A stretch of DNA of 64,000 nucleotides from Lepiota brunneoincarnata (GCA_023014365.1 JAEBUN010000018.1:868001-932000); one strand, 5' to 3'; shown: positions 33,950-44,910, counted from the first letter of the stretch. Notes: a model not told the origin generated them from the letters alone. Program-made: numbers and translations.

Positions 33950-34583
33950 CTATTTCGCCTGCAAACGACCCACAAGGCCCACCAGCTGCATAAAATCACG
34001 ATGCGCAGCATCATCATGGGTGGCATTGTGCCATGGAGCGAGGGTTTTGATATCCTGGCCACCCTTCTCCTTCTCTCCATACCTCCAATGAGGCCCGACC
34101 GCTCCAATCCAGTAAACCTTGTCCACAGCAGGACCTGGGCAGACCACGTTCGTCTTTGCAAAGGCAGCATTCGTCTCAAACCTGATCCTTTGCATGAGTG
34201 CCTCCTCTTCTGATCCCCAGTGCTCCGAGTCCTTGACAATGAGAACGAGAACGGCTCTAAGCGTAAAAGGTGTAATTTTCATCTTGGATATTTTGACCAT
34301 CAACTCTGGGGAGGAGGCTTGCGACCTGGGATTCACTGAGCGGCGCCGTGGAGTGATGAGATAGTGTTGGTTGGCAGGGAACAGGTCCGTGAGTATGGAC
34401 ATCCACAGTCCGGGCCAGATTCCTTGGCATGGATGGGCAGTGTATTGTTTCAGCAAGGTCTGTGTGACAGTGTTGAAGGGCATAAGGGCCCTTTTCATTA
34501 TGAGATCAGTCTATTGAAGTGTGCCTTTTTGAGGGATAACTCACAACAATTTGTGCAGGGATGTAGAGAGTAGTGATGAGCAT
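33950..34583 (-). CDS. Hypothetical protein of a small lineage-specific family, copy 1
   Basis: I do not recognise a named domain. The main exon (34498 to 33950) encodes MPFNTVTQTLLKQYTAHPCQ, then WPGLWMSILTDLFPANQHYL, SPELMVKISKMKITPFTLRA and a conserved core VDKVYWIGAVGPHWRYGEKE, ending near GLVGRLQAK. A short first exon starting at 34583 (MLITTLYIPAQIV) followed by GTGAGT is likely. Three further copies are found at 35085-36200, 36253-36769 and about 38035-38265. Proteins with such an IGPHWRYG core are, as far as I remember, common uncharacterised products in mushroom genomes. Expression and function are unknown. Of the four copies this is the only one with an open core. Confidence 0.5.
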
Positions 34584-35460
34584 GACAACAGACTCTGGTT
34601 CTGAGACATGTCAACAGTTCACATACTCCTAACTAGGGAAGATTGGTGTACACATAGCTGCCCATCGCATGTTGAAGTATTCGTCATAAATAACTGATGA
34701 CGTATGTGACTTAGGATGTTGAGTGCCTTTGTCCATCTTTCTTTCTCTTTCCACCCTTGCTCTTCTGTATATGCATATATTCTACACCAAAAACTTCAAT
34801 AATACACCTGCCATTGCAGGCTAACCCTAGAGGTGAGCACTGCCTGACAATAGGGCAACCACTGCCCTGACCAAGCTGACAAGTTACTTCCCATTGCATC
34901 AGGACACATATCCTGCTGTAATCATACATGATTACTTTTATATTTGTTCACATCAAACATGTGAGTTGGATCACATAGATAATTATTGATCTGATCCTGG
35001 TGTGAAATCAGCTACTATGCCATTTGATAATGTCATCTGTGCCTTAATGCAGCACTACACTAGAAGCCCACCATCTATGGAGCACCAATGGTACCCAGAC
35101 TGGTCCCACATCTTGACAGCATTGTTCCCCTTCAAATCAGGCCTACATAGTACATCCTCAGTCCAATAAACCACTTTGAGCATGGTGGCCAGACTCACAT
35201 ACCCAACTTTGCCATTCAGGTTCCAAGGACGATGAAATCACACATATCTATTCCAATGAGGACTGTCCTCATTGTTGAAGTCAAGGGATCATACTGCTGG
35301 CCATCAGGAAAGCAGGACCTAATGCAGCAAATTAGGGCCCAAGCAGATACAACATTTGCAGCCAAAGAGAACCCTGCAGTGAAGAAGGTTTACTGGATTG
35401 GAGCAATAGGGCCACACTGGAGATTTGGTGAAAAAGATGATGGTGACCAGGGGCCCAGGG

Positions 35461-36158
35461 TGTTATGATCCGTGCTCCTTCTGTATCCGAGGATAACTGG
35501 AGACGGCCTTCAATCACTCTACAAGGTGTCCGAGACGGTTGGCCTTATAGAGCTTAGTGGATCGCGCTCAATGAGATAACGAGGGAAGACGCCAAGTTAA
35601 GGCAGAGAGGTAAACGACCGCTGTTAACAAGATTAAAGCTTAAGGCTTTAATCTCTACTTGTACAGACCTTATATACCTATGAGGTGCTATATACTCGTT
35701 ATAGGTTACTTGGCTGTTCTACTGGTCGTGCGCAGTCCTGACCATGATGCACATCCTGGCTGATGGCATCCTAGTGTTATTTATATTACAATGAGTCAGT
35801 ACTCTCGCTACTGCTGTGCGATGTTCCATCGCTTTCCTCTGACTCATAATCTTCTTCTCCCGATTGTATCTCCATGGAATCCTCTCCGTTCTCGCTCTCC
35901 ATTCTCTCAGTGCTTCCATCCGTATCGGAGGTTGGGTCGGTTGATCCATGGTTATCTTCCTTGTCCTCGGGGTATTCCAATATATCCTCCAAGGTTATCT
36001 CCATTCCTGCTTCTCTCGCCAGGTCCTGCATGGCGGTGTAATATTCCCCTTCCTCGTCTTTGTATTCTTGTGCCCGTAATTGGTCTGTAGTCTCCTGTAC
36101 CCATCTTGTAAAGTCGAACAATAGTTCTTGTTCCTCCCGGTCTGGACTGTTCATAACA
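35461..36158. mobile_element. Solo LTR, 698 bp, with 5-bp target duplication
   Basis: It begins TGTTATGA and ends TCATAACA (8-bp terminal inverted repeat) and is flanked by CAGGG on both sides (35456-35460, 36159-36163). A second copy of identical length at 61606-62303 differs at only about ten positions. Inside, a perfect hairpin GATTAAAGC/GCTTTAATC lies near 35631-35653, and a TATA-rich stretch follows. It is much richer in CpG than its surroundings, so it inserted recently. No internal retroelement sequence remains. Confidence 0.9.
35786..36154 (-). CDS. Acidic 122-codon ORF inside the LTR
   Basis: Read on the minus strand the LTR starts TGTT and then ATG: the ORF begins at its fifth base and runs 122 codons (MNSPDREEQELLFDFTRWVQ..., EYYTAMQDLAREAGMEITLE, then an acidic Ser-rich tail ending SSSESTDSL). 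It is conserved in the second LTR (61931-62299), with two Lys/Glu replacements and several silent changes. It could be the start of an element-encoded protein or a chance open frame. No known domain is recognised. It may lack a promoter in a solo LTR. Confidence 0.4.
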   Translation of the reverse strand: MNSPDREEQELLFDFTRWVQETTDQLRAQEYKDEEGEYYTAMQDLAREAGMEITLEDILEYPEDKEDNHGSTDPTSDTDGSTERMESENGEDSMEIQSGEEDYESEESDGTSHSSSESTDSL

Positions 36159-36252
36159 CAGGGCACTGATACCTTGGCATAATGCTTTACATGCTAAAGC
36201 TTCCTATAGGGATTTTCTGGAGCTGGTGCATCTTATTTCTCAGCTACAATAA

Positions 36253-36769
36253 ATGCAATCCACTATTCCCCACCACATTATTAAACATTATTCTATACAT
36301 ACATATATGACTATTCAAACTAGACCTAGACTATATTCATTAGAGTCATTGAAAGGGTGGTTGTTGGAGTGTTATGGTTGGCAATTGCACAAGGACCTCC
36401 TTCCTCAATTCCTGGTGCTGGCCCCTGACACCAAGAATAAGAGCAGTTCTAAGTGTAAAAGGTACAATCGTTGCCCCGGAAATTTTGATGATCAATTCTG
36501 GGGAGTAGGTTCGCAACTTGAGTCTTCCACTGGACTCCTTTGCTGCACAATGCAATGGAGTGGTGACATAGCATTGGGCGAAAGGGAATAAGACTGGCAG
36601 TATGCTGACCCACACTCCAATCCAGAGCTTGTTCCCATGTGGTGTACTGCTTCAGTAAAGTGCGCATGGTAGCATCAAACGGGATGATGGCCCCTTTTAT
36701 TGTGGGATCAGATTGGGTGAGTGTTGGAAAAAAGCATGCAACGGCGGCGTGTTTCAACAGTGAGTGCAT
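36253..36769 (-). pseudogene. Hypothetical family, copy 3, broken
   Basis: The minus frames 36449-36769 (IKGAIIPFDATMRTLLKQYT) and 36346-36615 (MWVSILPVLFPFAQCYVTTP, SPELIIKISGATIVPFTLRT) correspond to consecutive parts of copy 1 (LMPFNTVTQTLLKQYT; MSILTDLFPANQHYLITP; SPELMVKISKMKITPFTLRA). They are in different frames, and the C-terminal GPHWRYG core is missing. A donor-like GTGAGTGAC near 36783 matches the first intron of copy 1. Confidence 0.65.
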
Positions 36770-37068
36770 TCGCTGGAGGAGTCACTCACAATATTCTGTG
36801 TGGGAAAAGCATGCTCTACGGCATAAAAACTCTACGAGAATATTTCAAGCACACTATTGTAACAATCCACGCATCCACATTAATACGCAATTAAAACAAA
36901 GGAGCCATCCAAGATCCCAAAATCCATTTACATTGAACTGGACGAACAACGTCGAAAAAAAAAAGGTTAGTGTTATCATGTATTATCAAGCTAGTCATGC
37001 CATGTCGGATGACAAAATGAAACATTGAGTTATTGTGAGGGCATGAAAGCGCCATGGATGTGGGACCC

Positions 37069-37837
37069 TTAAATTAACAATGCCAAAATTAACGGCGCTG
37101 AAACAATGGACCACATCCTCAAGTTATGGACGGACCAAGCAGCACTGGTCGGAGCTGACGCAGGTGCTGCAGTACCCCCCTGACTGGGTGTCTGTGACAC
37201 GACTTTGAGTCCCTGAAATTGGAATAGGCGTGTTTATAAAGGTCGAAGAGGCAGTACGTTCTGCCACCGAAGTGATAACAAAGGCAGGACTCGCATTCCC
37301 AGAGTTGCCGATCACTAACAACACGGTAGCGAACACCTGTCCATCACTGAAAATATGAGCTACTCACAGACGATGATGTAGTCATCGCGGTCAGGGACGT
37401 CAGGGACAGTAATAGTTATCTTTCCGTCTCGAAGTTTAAAGCCCTGGGCCAGAGGATGCTCTATAAGAGAGAAATAATAGTAAGAAGGGAAAGGAGCACT
37501 CAGAGACGAATGACGGCGGGTCCTTGGGACATACTCGCTTCGAGGTTTAAACTACTGTTCTCCAGATGACCAAGAATAATCTGACCATTTGGACTGGTGA
37601 GTCGCGAATCCGGGGGAAGATCAGAAGTATCCCTAAAAAACGCTCTGAACAAACACGGGACACCGTGAAAAAGAGCATCTCGACTCACCACATCGCGGTC
37701 TCCTTTGTACCCACAACCCATACGGTGCCATTTCGGGGATTGGTGATATGGGGGCTAAAGACGTCTCGCCCAGAAAGCGGGAAACCCAATACGATGGAGA
37801 GCAGAAGAGATAAGTAAAGGACTGTTATAGCGAGCAT
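37069..37837 (-). CDS. Secreted Knh1-like protein, C-terminus affected by a G-run
   Basis: Exons 37837-37689, 37632-37535, 37460-37368 and from 37314 join in phase. A signal peptide (MLAITVLYLSLLSIVLG) is followed by VFSPHITNPRNGTVWVVGTK, LPPDSRLTSPNGQIIL, HPLAQGFKLRDGKITITVPD and DDYIIVLIGNSGNASPAFVI. This is the Kre9/Knh1-like N-terminal beta domain found in many small secreted or GPI-anchored basidiomycete proteins, with a presumed cell-wall glucan role. The current frame ends at 37124 with a Cys-rich tail (176 aa). Removing one base of the six-base G run (plus strand 37175-37180) would instead give an Ala/Ser-rich linker and a hydrophobic end (SIVSAPLILALLI, stop at 37069), as expected for a GPI signal. 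Either a real frameshift or a sequence error is present. Confidence 0.75.
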
Positions 37838-38034
37838 CACAACTGATGGTGAGCGAGGTGTCGACGTGGACCGTGGTGGGAGACCGACGTCGAAGATCGT
37901 ATGTTCGGAACCCCCCTCAATATATTCAGCAATCTAATACCATGTAACAGGGAAGTTCCAGGACAGATGTGAGTGTCAGGTGCGCTTCACTCGAATGGTG
38001 ATAAGAGTGTGTCTTTTTTCGTGGGCAGATGCTG

Positions 38035-38265
38035 AGGCGGGGTACTTCTCGGCATGGATGAGTGGTTGGTGTATCATTTCAGTAAAGTGTGTATGACGGT
38101 ATTAAAGGACATAAGGGCTCTTTTCATTTTGGGATTAGTCCAGCAGAAGCGCGCCTGTTTGAGGGGTAACTCACAATACTTTGTGCAGGATGTAGATAGT
38201 GGTTATCGAAAACAATGACTTGTTATATGACAGACTCTGGCTCTGGGAAATGTCACCGGCTCACG
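38035..38265 (-). pseudogene. Hypothetical family, copy 4, 5' remnant
   Basis: DNA similar to 34435-34620 of copy 1 (shared GGACATAAGGGC/GGGCATAAGGGC, TTGAGGG.TAACTCACAA, TTTGTGCAGG, ACAGACTCTGG). It contains the region of the presumed first exon and intron only; no downstream coding part follows. Confidence 0.6.
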
Positions 38266-38976
38266 TGCTCCTGTATCATGCGTCCACGCATCATTAACAT
38301 TATTGGCATCATGGCGCCGGGTAACATAAATTATAAATTATAAATTACTAGCGATGTAGAATGACAGAACTCAATACTGTGTATGCTGGGAGAGAGGGGC
38401 GGGGGTTTCTTTGAGCCCCGTTGACCCTGGGTGGTGAGGTCGAGGGCGGAGGAGGAGGCACGGTCGGGTCACCCGGAACCGTGCACCTCTCAACTGCACC
38501 TGTATCGAGTCCTGCAGCGGGGAAGTGAGGAAAGTAAGGATGTAAAATGGTATGGGTGGGTGTGTTTCGAAATGGATGCTAGATATTGCGTGGTATCCGC
38601 ACGAAATTGAAGGCTGGCAAGCGAGGGAGGAGGGTATGTACTACAAAGGTAAAATTTCGCGTACTGACTTACGAGTGGTGTGAACTTGTCACGTGTCCGC
38701 CTTGCGCAAGAGCTCATCCCTCGCCAGATGCCCCGCTCTGAGGAGTCGGTGTAATTCGCGAGAGTACTGCGGCGGACCGCAATGGGCCTGCTCCTCTCAC
38801 AGGGTCACACAGATGCACCAAACAGGGATGGCATCATTTATTATTAGTTAACTCAGGAGGTATGACCAATGTTGCCGAGGTAAGCCTTTCTACTAGCGGC
38901 GTTTCTCTCATGCCGCCCTTGCCATCACGAGGCTTCTCTCGCTCGAGCAGATAATATATAATCAAGCCGCTGCAGG
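38266..38976. other. Intergenic region and promoter of the monooxygenase
   Basis: No gene is recognised. ATAATATATAATC at 38951-38963 is a TATA-like box very close to the ATG at 38977. This would favour the next in-frame ATG at 39001 as the real start of the gene downstream. Confidence 0.45.
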
Positions 38977-41434
38977 ATGTGTCAAAGCATTGTGCCATCC
39001 ATGCCTACAACCAGGTCCACCACGATACAGCTCCCAGATGCCCCTCTACCCACACTCACCCGCCTAAATGCCACTCTCCCACCAGACATTGACGCAGTCA
39101 AGGTTGCGCAGGACTGGTTCTCTACTTTCTCTGTCGCAATCGAGTCTAAGGATGCACGGGCCCTGTCTGAGCTTCTCTTGCCCAACTCCTTCTGGCGTGA
39201 CATCCTTGCGCTCACATGGGAGTTCCGCACATTCTGCGGGCAGGACAAGATCGTCCAGTTCCTGGGGGATAGGTTACCCATCGCCAAGATGCAGCAGATC
39301 AAGCTCAGGCACGATTTTCTCGGACTCCAGCAACCATATCCTGACCTTGCTTGGATCAATGCCTTCTTCGATTTTGAGACGTGCATCGGCACCGGTTCCG
39401 GAATCGTGAGACTGGTCCCCACGCAAGACGGGAAGTGGAAGGCGCACGTCGTGTTCACGAATCTGGAGGACTTGAAGGGCTTCCCAGAGAAGATCGGCCC
39501 GTTGCGGGACCCGGAACGCAATCACAGGATGTGGGCGCAACAAAGACAGAAAGAAGCCGAATTCGAGGACAAGGATCCGGCGGTATTGATCATTGGTGCA
39601 GGTCAAAGTGGGGTTATCCTATCCGCTCGCTTAAAGGCCATGGGGGTTGCTGCTTTGATGGTGGACAGAAGCGCCCGGATTGGGGGTTGCTGGTGGGATA
39701 GGTATGAGGTGCTCTCTTTGCATAGTCCTGTCTGTACGTGCTCCAGTTGCCACCCTTGCGTGTGGCAGGGTATTGATTTTTGATGCCATAGGGTACGACC
39801 ATATGCCATATATGCCGTACGTTTGTCTTTGCAGTATGCGTTTGCACGCCTTCACCGCTATCACACAAAAGCTTTCCATCAACGTGGCCCATGTTTAGTC
39901 CAGGATTGAAGCTTGCTAGCTGGCTCGAACACTATTCTGAAGCGATGGAACTCCCTGTCTGGACATCAACAAATATTTTGCACGCGTCTCAGGATAAGAA
40001 TAATAAATGGCACGTCAAACTTAGGCGCAGCGACGGAACGGAACGCACGCTCGTTGTCAATCACCTGGTCTTTGCAACTGGCTTTGTTGGTGCTCCCTCC
40101 GAGTTGCCCGAATATCCTGGTCATGTAAGCGAACTGAGATTTTCGTCGGAATGGAGTTGGGTCTCACGATAGCATAGGACAAGTTCAAGGGCCAGATTCT
40201 CCACTCAACGCAATATCATCGGGCGTTAGATCATGCCGGAAAGAAGGTCGTGATCGTTGGCGCCTGTACATCCGGTAAGATTCCACTCCTACCCAGTGTG
40301 CTCGATCCAACCTCTCCACAGCTCATGACATTGCGGAAGACTGTTACTACAATGGAGTTGGTATGTAGGCTCTACATCCAGACTCAGTGACTTGATGATC
40401 CTCATATCCACCCTGATGTCACAATAATTCAACGCGGGCCGACCCATATCATGACGGTCAAGAATGGTTGGGAAGTCCTCTTCAAGGGTAACCTATCTGT
40501 CCTTCTCATAAGGTGTTATTCACTGATGCTCCTGTAGGTCTCTACGACGAAGAAGGTCCACCTACAGACATTGCTGACCGGATCGGCGCATCATTCCCAC
40601 TTTTTATGGCAACCGAATTCAATCAACGCAGAATCAAACAAATTGCAGAGCTTGACAGGTTGGTCCCTGCGCTGTGAACGATGGCCGCACGTTAACCACG
40701 GTAGCGGATCACCAGAGAGATTCTTGATGGGCTAACACGTGTCGGATTCAAGTTGACGGGCGGAATCGAGGGGACCGGGTTTGCCTTGCTGGCGTTGACT
40801 AGAGGCGGCGGATACTATCTTGGTGCGTGTTCTTGAACTCTATCACTTGGGGACTTGCACGAGAGATAATGTACTGTGATAGACACTGGCGCATGCCAGC
40901 TTATCATCGACCGCAAGATCAAACTTTGGAGCAGGAGCACAATTTCAGAGATTACGGAGACAGGACTCAAGTTTGCAGACGGTTCGGAGTTGCCTGCAGA
41001 TGTTATCATTTTTGCAACGGGGTAAGTGTGATATGGCCATTCTATCCCAAAAATCTATCGACTCACGGGATATCTCAGTCTAGGAGATACACGGGATATC
41101 GTTCGCCAGGTATGTGGAGATGAGATTGCAAACAGGACAAAGCAGATCTGGGGGGTGGATGCAGAGGGTGAGGTCAGTGGCACATGGAGGGATCTTGGTG
41201 TGCCGAATATGTGGTATATGACAGGTACCCCTTACCTCTCTACTGCTGTCCTCAGCGGAGCTGAAACAAATTGTTGTAGGTGGTCTTTCTCATTGCCGAT
41301 TCCACTCGAAACATTTGGCCCTGCGTGAGCATACAGGAAACTCCCGCTTCCATTCGGTTTACTCATTTTTATTGGTAGAAATCAAGGCAATTGAGGAGGG
41401 GATTACCGTAGAGCGGTATAGCCCTCAAGAGTAA
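38977..41434 (+). CDS. Flavin-containing monooxygenase-like protein
   Basis: Twelve exons (38977-39733, 39792-39816, 39872-40124, 40178-40274, 40322-40360, 40416-40487, 40538-40662, 40705-40822, 40883-41021, 41079-41224, 41280-41324, 41379-41434) keep one frame and give 623 residues. An NTF2/SnoaL-like N-terminal domain (about 40-180) precedes the FAD Rossmann motif VLIIGAGQSGVILSARLKAM. Then come YDHMPYMPFPSTWPMF, VFATGFVGAPSELPEYPG, an FMO-type FKGQILHSTQYH and the NADPH site VVIVGACTSAHDI. The C-terminus reads LSHCRFHSKHLALQIKAIEE. It is an FAD- and NADPH-dependent oxygenase of unknown substrate, probably cytosolic. The intron at 40361-40415 ends CCCTG rather than AG, although its length and phase fit; this may be a rare GT-TG site or a splice mutation. 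The start may be 39001. Confidence 0.85.
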
Positions 41435-42065
41435 GAACCAGCGTATTTCATACATTGGGGAAAGATGTATATCAGAAAAGGAACCTCCCTTCGTAATCTA
41501 TGGTTCGTATTCATGTCACAGCCCGATGCGGATCGCGCGCTATCTTGTGTTTTGGCTATGTCAAGTCATACGGTGGTTTCTTTTGAGCTGAATTTTTCTT
41601 ATCCACTAGCGGAGGTGTGATGGGCGTGATGCTGAGACCCAAGAATTGACGGAACCTCTTCAGGAATTTGAAAATAGTGTTCATTGTATTGTCTGATCAG
41701 GCTACAGTTTGGACTGGGAGCATGCGTAGTGCTCTCATCTCCCCCGGCTACCTTGTTCCTAGATTTCTCTTATCAACAAACGCTGCAACTCGCACCCAAT
41801 TGACCTCGTTTTGGAGGCATGCAGGCCTTTACCGGTATCCGTGTTGTTTGTGTTATACTCGACTCTTGCGCAATTGGGTCAGGCTGTATCCGTAGGGGTT
41901 ACATCTGCGCAAAGGCCGATGTACAGTCGTTCATGGACAATCATCACAGCTACTGCTGCCTAATAAATAATGTACACTGTCTTTTTCTTCGTTGCGTTCT
42001 TCTATTTCGTTGTGTTCTTGCCGATGTTGTATACTACACATATACGTGAACACATTACGTTTGCC
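41435..42065. other. Convergent intergenic region
   Basis: Lies between the 3' ends of the monooxygenase and the membrane-protein gene. No gene or repeat is recognised. Confidence 0.5.
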
Positions 42066-43714
42066 TCAGACGTCCTCGCTGCTAGTGGTTACCATGTGAG
42101 AGGTTGCATTCAAAGAATAAACGCGGGGCGAGGTTAGTGGGTTGCCAACCTCGAAGGTATTTCCCCCGGCCTCGCAGTCCACCTGGGTTGCAATCTTAAT
42201 AGTCATATGCCGCGAAGCATGCGTAGATCCAGCGGCTCGCGATCGTTGATTACCGAGACCCTGCGATCCCCCCCGTGCGGGGCGATGTGCTCGGGTCACG
42301 ATCGCACAGAAAATGATACCCTTGGAGAAAATACATTTAAGGTCTGCGTGAGAGGTAATCGGAGGGATAGGCAGACTTACAATCATAGGTCCATTCTAGT
42401 CCCCCAAAAGTATATCAGGTAAGCATGTGGGGGCTTGTGTTTCGCAGCAGCACTCATGGGACCACTCACCGCTGCCACAAATACGAACTGTATGTTTGAC
42501 TTTCCGACGTAGGTTGCCAAGGAGAGAAGGACACAAACACTACTCGCGAGATTGAATACCCATTTGTGGACGTTTCGTTTAGCAAACTACAAACCCGTAG
42601 AGAACAGCGGCTTCAACAAGAATATTCCTAACTTTCTGGAAACGGGATTAATATGATTTTGGTCGTAGATGTGGGATAGTATGAACTTACGGCTAAGCCA
42701 TTGTCAGGACAATGTCCCAGCTGGCGGCTGGAGAGGATGATGCGAACAGCGATAAGAGCTAGAGGCAATGAGAATGATCAACCCCATGTCTAATATTTTC
42801 TATCAGGAACTGCTCACAAGTGGAGTAAAAATTACAGCTGTTTCGTAGGACATGAGTTCGAGGAGTCTAATATCACGGGTGTGGGATGCTTACAGAAATG
42901 TAAGAACAAAATAAGCAGTAATCCAGTTTCCAACAGCATTGAAGATAGGTTCTTTGGCTTGGGTGAAGTGATAAACAATCATGACTCCAGTCCCTGCGGA
43001 TACCATCCGTCAGCTGTAGCAACGAGATACCGCAGCACAGTACTTACCGATGAAGACCGTAGAAAGAACGATTGGAGGAATGGTGATCCATTTATTCCTC
43101 TCCCATACGATGTACAGTCGGTATACCTACGGCCACCAACGTGAGACGTGTTCGACTCTCAATGTGCGGGGATGGGTTGAAGAGGTTTTAACACAACAGA
43201 AGTGACACTTGCCATAAAAATATCACCAACGAACGTGCTAGAGACATAGAAAGCAGCACTAGCCACCTGCTTCCAGTTAGACAGCTTCAGATATGTCGCC
43301 TCTGCAGGGGTAAAGCTGGAAGGTTCGACACAGAATCCGGAACCACGTGGGCGTATGAATGCTTCGAAAGCAATGGCCAAATCCAATACCCAATGCTATT
43401 GAGGGATGGTGTGAGCTGTCGTCATTGACATAGCGATGCTTATCGAACGAGGAACATACGCCAGTTATTGTGATGAAAAGGATAATCGCGGTGATCATCA
43501 TGGGCTTGACTGCGCCCCCCTGGCGAGTCCTTGCCCTCGAAAGAAGGGCATCTACTGTGTTAGGCAGCAGGCAGTAGAAGACACCTAAGAGAGCTGCTGG
43601 GTCAGCAGAGGAGAGCGCCTTAAGTGCGAAGTACGTGCCCATGAGCAAACTTTCGAGGAATGTCGCGCCCAACATGGACTCGTCCAGTGGCGGCGAATGG
43701 TCCCCCGGGGGCAT
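42066..43714 (-). CDS. Multi-pass membrane protein of a basidiomycete family
   Basis: Minus-strand multi-exon gene starting MPPGDHSPPLDESMLGATFL. Successive exons encode hydrophobic helices and family landmarks: ESLLMGTYFALKAL, MMITAIILFITITG, HWVLDLAIAFEAF, FYVSSTFVGDIFM then VYRLYIVWERNKWITI, PPIVLSTVFIG, EPIFNAVGNWITAYFVLTFL, STSLIAVRIILSSR, ILVEAAVLYG, SNIQFVFVAA, and a polar C-terminal tail (RAHRPARGG...TSSEDV). About seven transmembrane segments are expected, with the tail in the cytosol. This set of motifs (GDxxMVYRLYIVWxR) is common in unnamed Agaricomycete membrane proteins, perhaps receptor-like; the function is unknown. Exon 1 43714-43460, exon 2 43395-43213, exon 3 43126-43048 and exon 4 42993-42894 are in phase. 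The intron after exon 2 uses a GC donor (ATG then GCAAGT). Confidence 0.75.
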
Positions 43715-44199
43715 GTTGGGGAAAGCTGTGGCTTGCCTTTGGCTTGGAAGCAAGACCGGCTCCTTATAAGCAAATGGATGGTGGGGGGATTAACGCTCTT
43801 GAACAGACATAAACCACGGGTTACAATACATTACCTTTCGCCGAAACCCATCAAATACCCTCTAGGCGATCAAACCGGTGATGGAGTTTTTGATCTTGGG
43901 TGACTTCTGGTATGCACATACTACAGCCTTCCCTAGCGTCGTTGAACATCATATCTGATGCACGAGTTTGTAATACATCAACCATGGAAGCACAAACCCT
44001 GTGACCGGAATCTCGGGACGACTGAGGCGCTTGTCAGATGGCATTACTTATATTCCCATTGGTAACGTTGCTTTTAATTAACCAATGTTTCTGTGAGTGC
44101 TGTGGATGCCTGATAATTGATTATCTTTAACAGCGCCAATATGTAGAGCAGGGAAGACATATGAGGCTGAAGAGCGACTCTTCAGCACGTGAGAGGTGC

Positions 44200-44258
44200 C
44201 GAAACGAAGCGAAACCGAAACGAAACCGAACGAAACCGAAACGAAACGACGCGAAACA
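44200..44258. repeat. CGAAAC-type short tandem repeat
   Basis: About ten irregular units of CGAAAC, CGAAACCGAAA and CGAAG variants in 59 bases. It is rich in CpG and part of a longer repeat-like region (44200-44910). Confidence 0.8.
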
Positions 44259-44669
44259 CGTCCAAACAAAGGGACGAGCGTGATCGACGAAACAACCACT
44301 GGGCTTCGAAAACCAGGAGAGACACGTTATTTGAGAGAGAGAATTAGAGAATGAGACCAGGAGGAAGTTTCTGGGTCGATTATTGACTGGAGAACTCGTC
44401 TCCTAGGTTTGTACCTTTATACAAAGGATAACTATGATTATTTCTATGTTTCTTACACCAAAACGGAGAAGAAAATGAGAGGTCTATAAACTAAGTCATA
44501 TCTGGGAAACGGAGAACGTGAAACAGGGGAGATCGTGCAGTTTTCACGACTACGTTAATAGGGAATCAGGAAAAGGGAAAGGAGAAGATAAAAAGGGTGG
44601 TATGCGAGGCACAGAGAAGTCATATACAGGGAGAAAACTTATACTATGGGTTGTGTTCAGGGAAAAGAA

Positions 44670-44910
44670 TAGAAATATGGTGAAAATTTATCTGTTAAGG
44701 AATGTAGGAGGCTACGAGCGGAACGGATATGTTGTCGAAATGATAATGGCTCCCTTGGCCTGGGCGCTCCGAGTTTCTTGATCCGAGAGTTCGTTCCGGG
44801 TTTCGAGTTCGGGCGTGCTTCGGGTTCGGGTTCCGAGTCCTACGAGAGGTGGCATGGGGCGGCCATTGCATGTGTAGCCGCATGCCCACCTCTACAAGGC
44901 GGAGATGGGG
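44670..44910. repeat. Dispersed repeat, CpG-rich copy
   Basis: It aligns with 56085-56280: shared GGGCGCTC(C/T)GAG, CTTGATCC/TTTGATCC, a run of GGTTCxGGTTCx units, GAGAGGTGGCA, GGCCA and GTAGCC. This copy keeps CpG where the other has CA or TG. Element ends and class are unknown. Confidence 0.6.

Larger units (their letters stand above)
35085..36200 (+). pseudogene. Hypothetical family, copy 2, split by a solo LTR
   Basis: The plus frame around 35232-35460 reads MRTVLIVEVKGS, then KKVYWIGAIGPHWRFGEKDDG, matching copy 1. Weaker upstream similarity starts near 35085 (SHILTALFPF against MSILTDLFPA). At 35460 the coding sequence is interrupted by a 698-bp solo LTR. After the second CAGGG at 36159 the reading resumes as DTLA, where copy 1 has DIKTLAPW, then hits TAA. 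Stops upstream (near 35168 and 35230) show that it was already decayed. The DNA around the LTR is strikingly poor in CpG. Confidence 0.7.

Noticed and set aside
35461..36158. The 698-bp repeat as a DNA transposon because of its 8-bp inverted ends
   Set aside because: TG...CA termini, a 5-bp target duplication and lack of a transposase fit a solo LTR better.
42066..43714. Pheromone receptor (mating-type B locus)
   Set aside because: The motifs fit a broad unnamed membrane family and no CAAX pheromone precursor gene is seen nearby.
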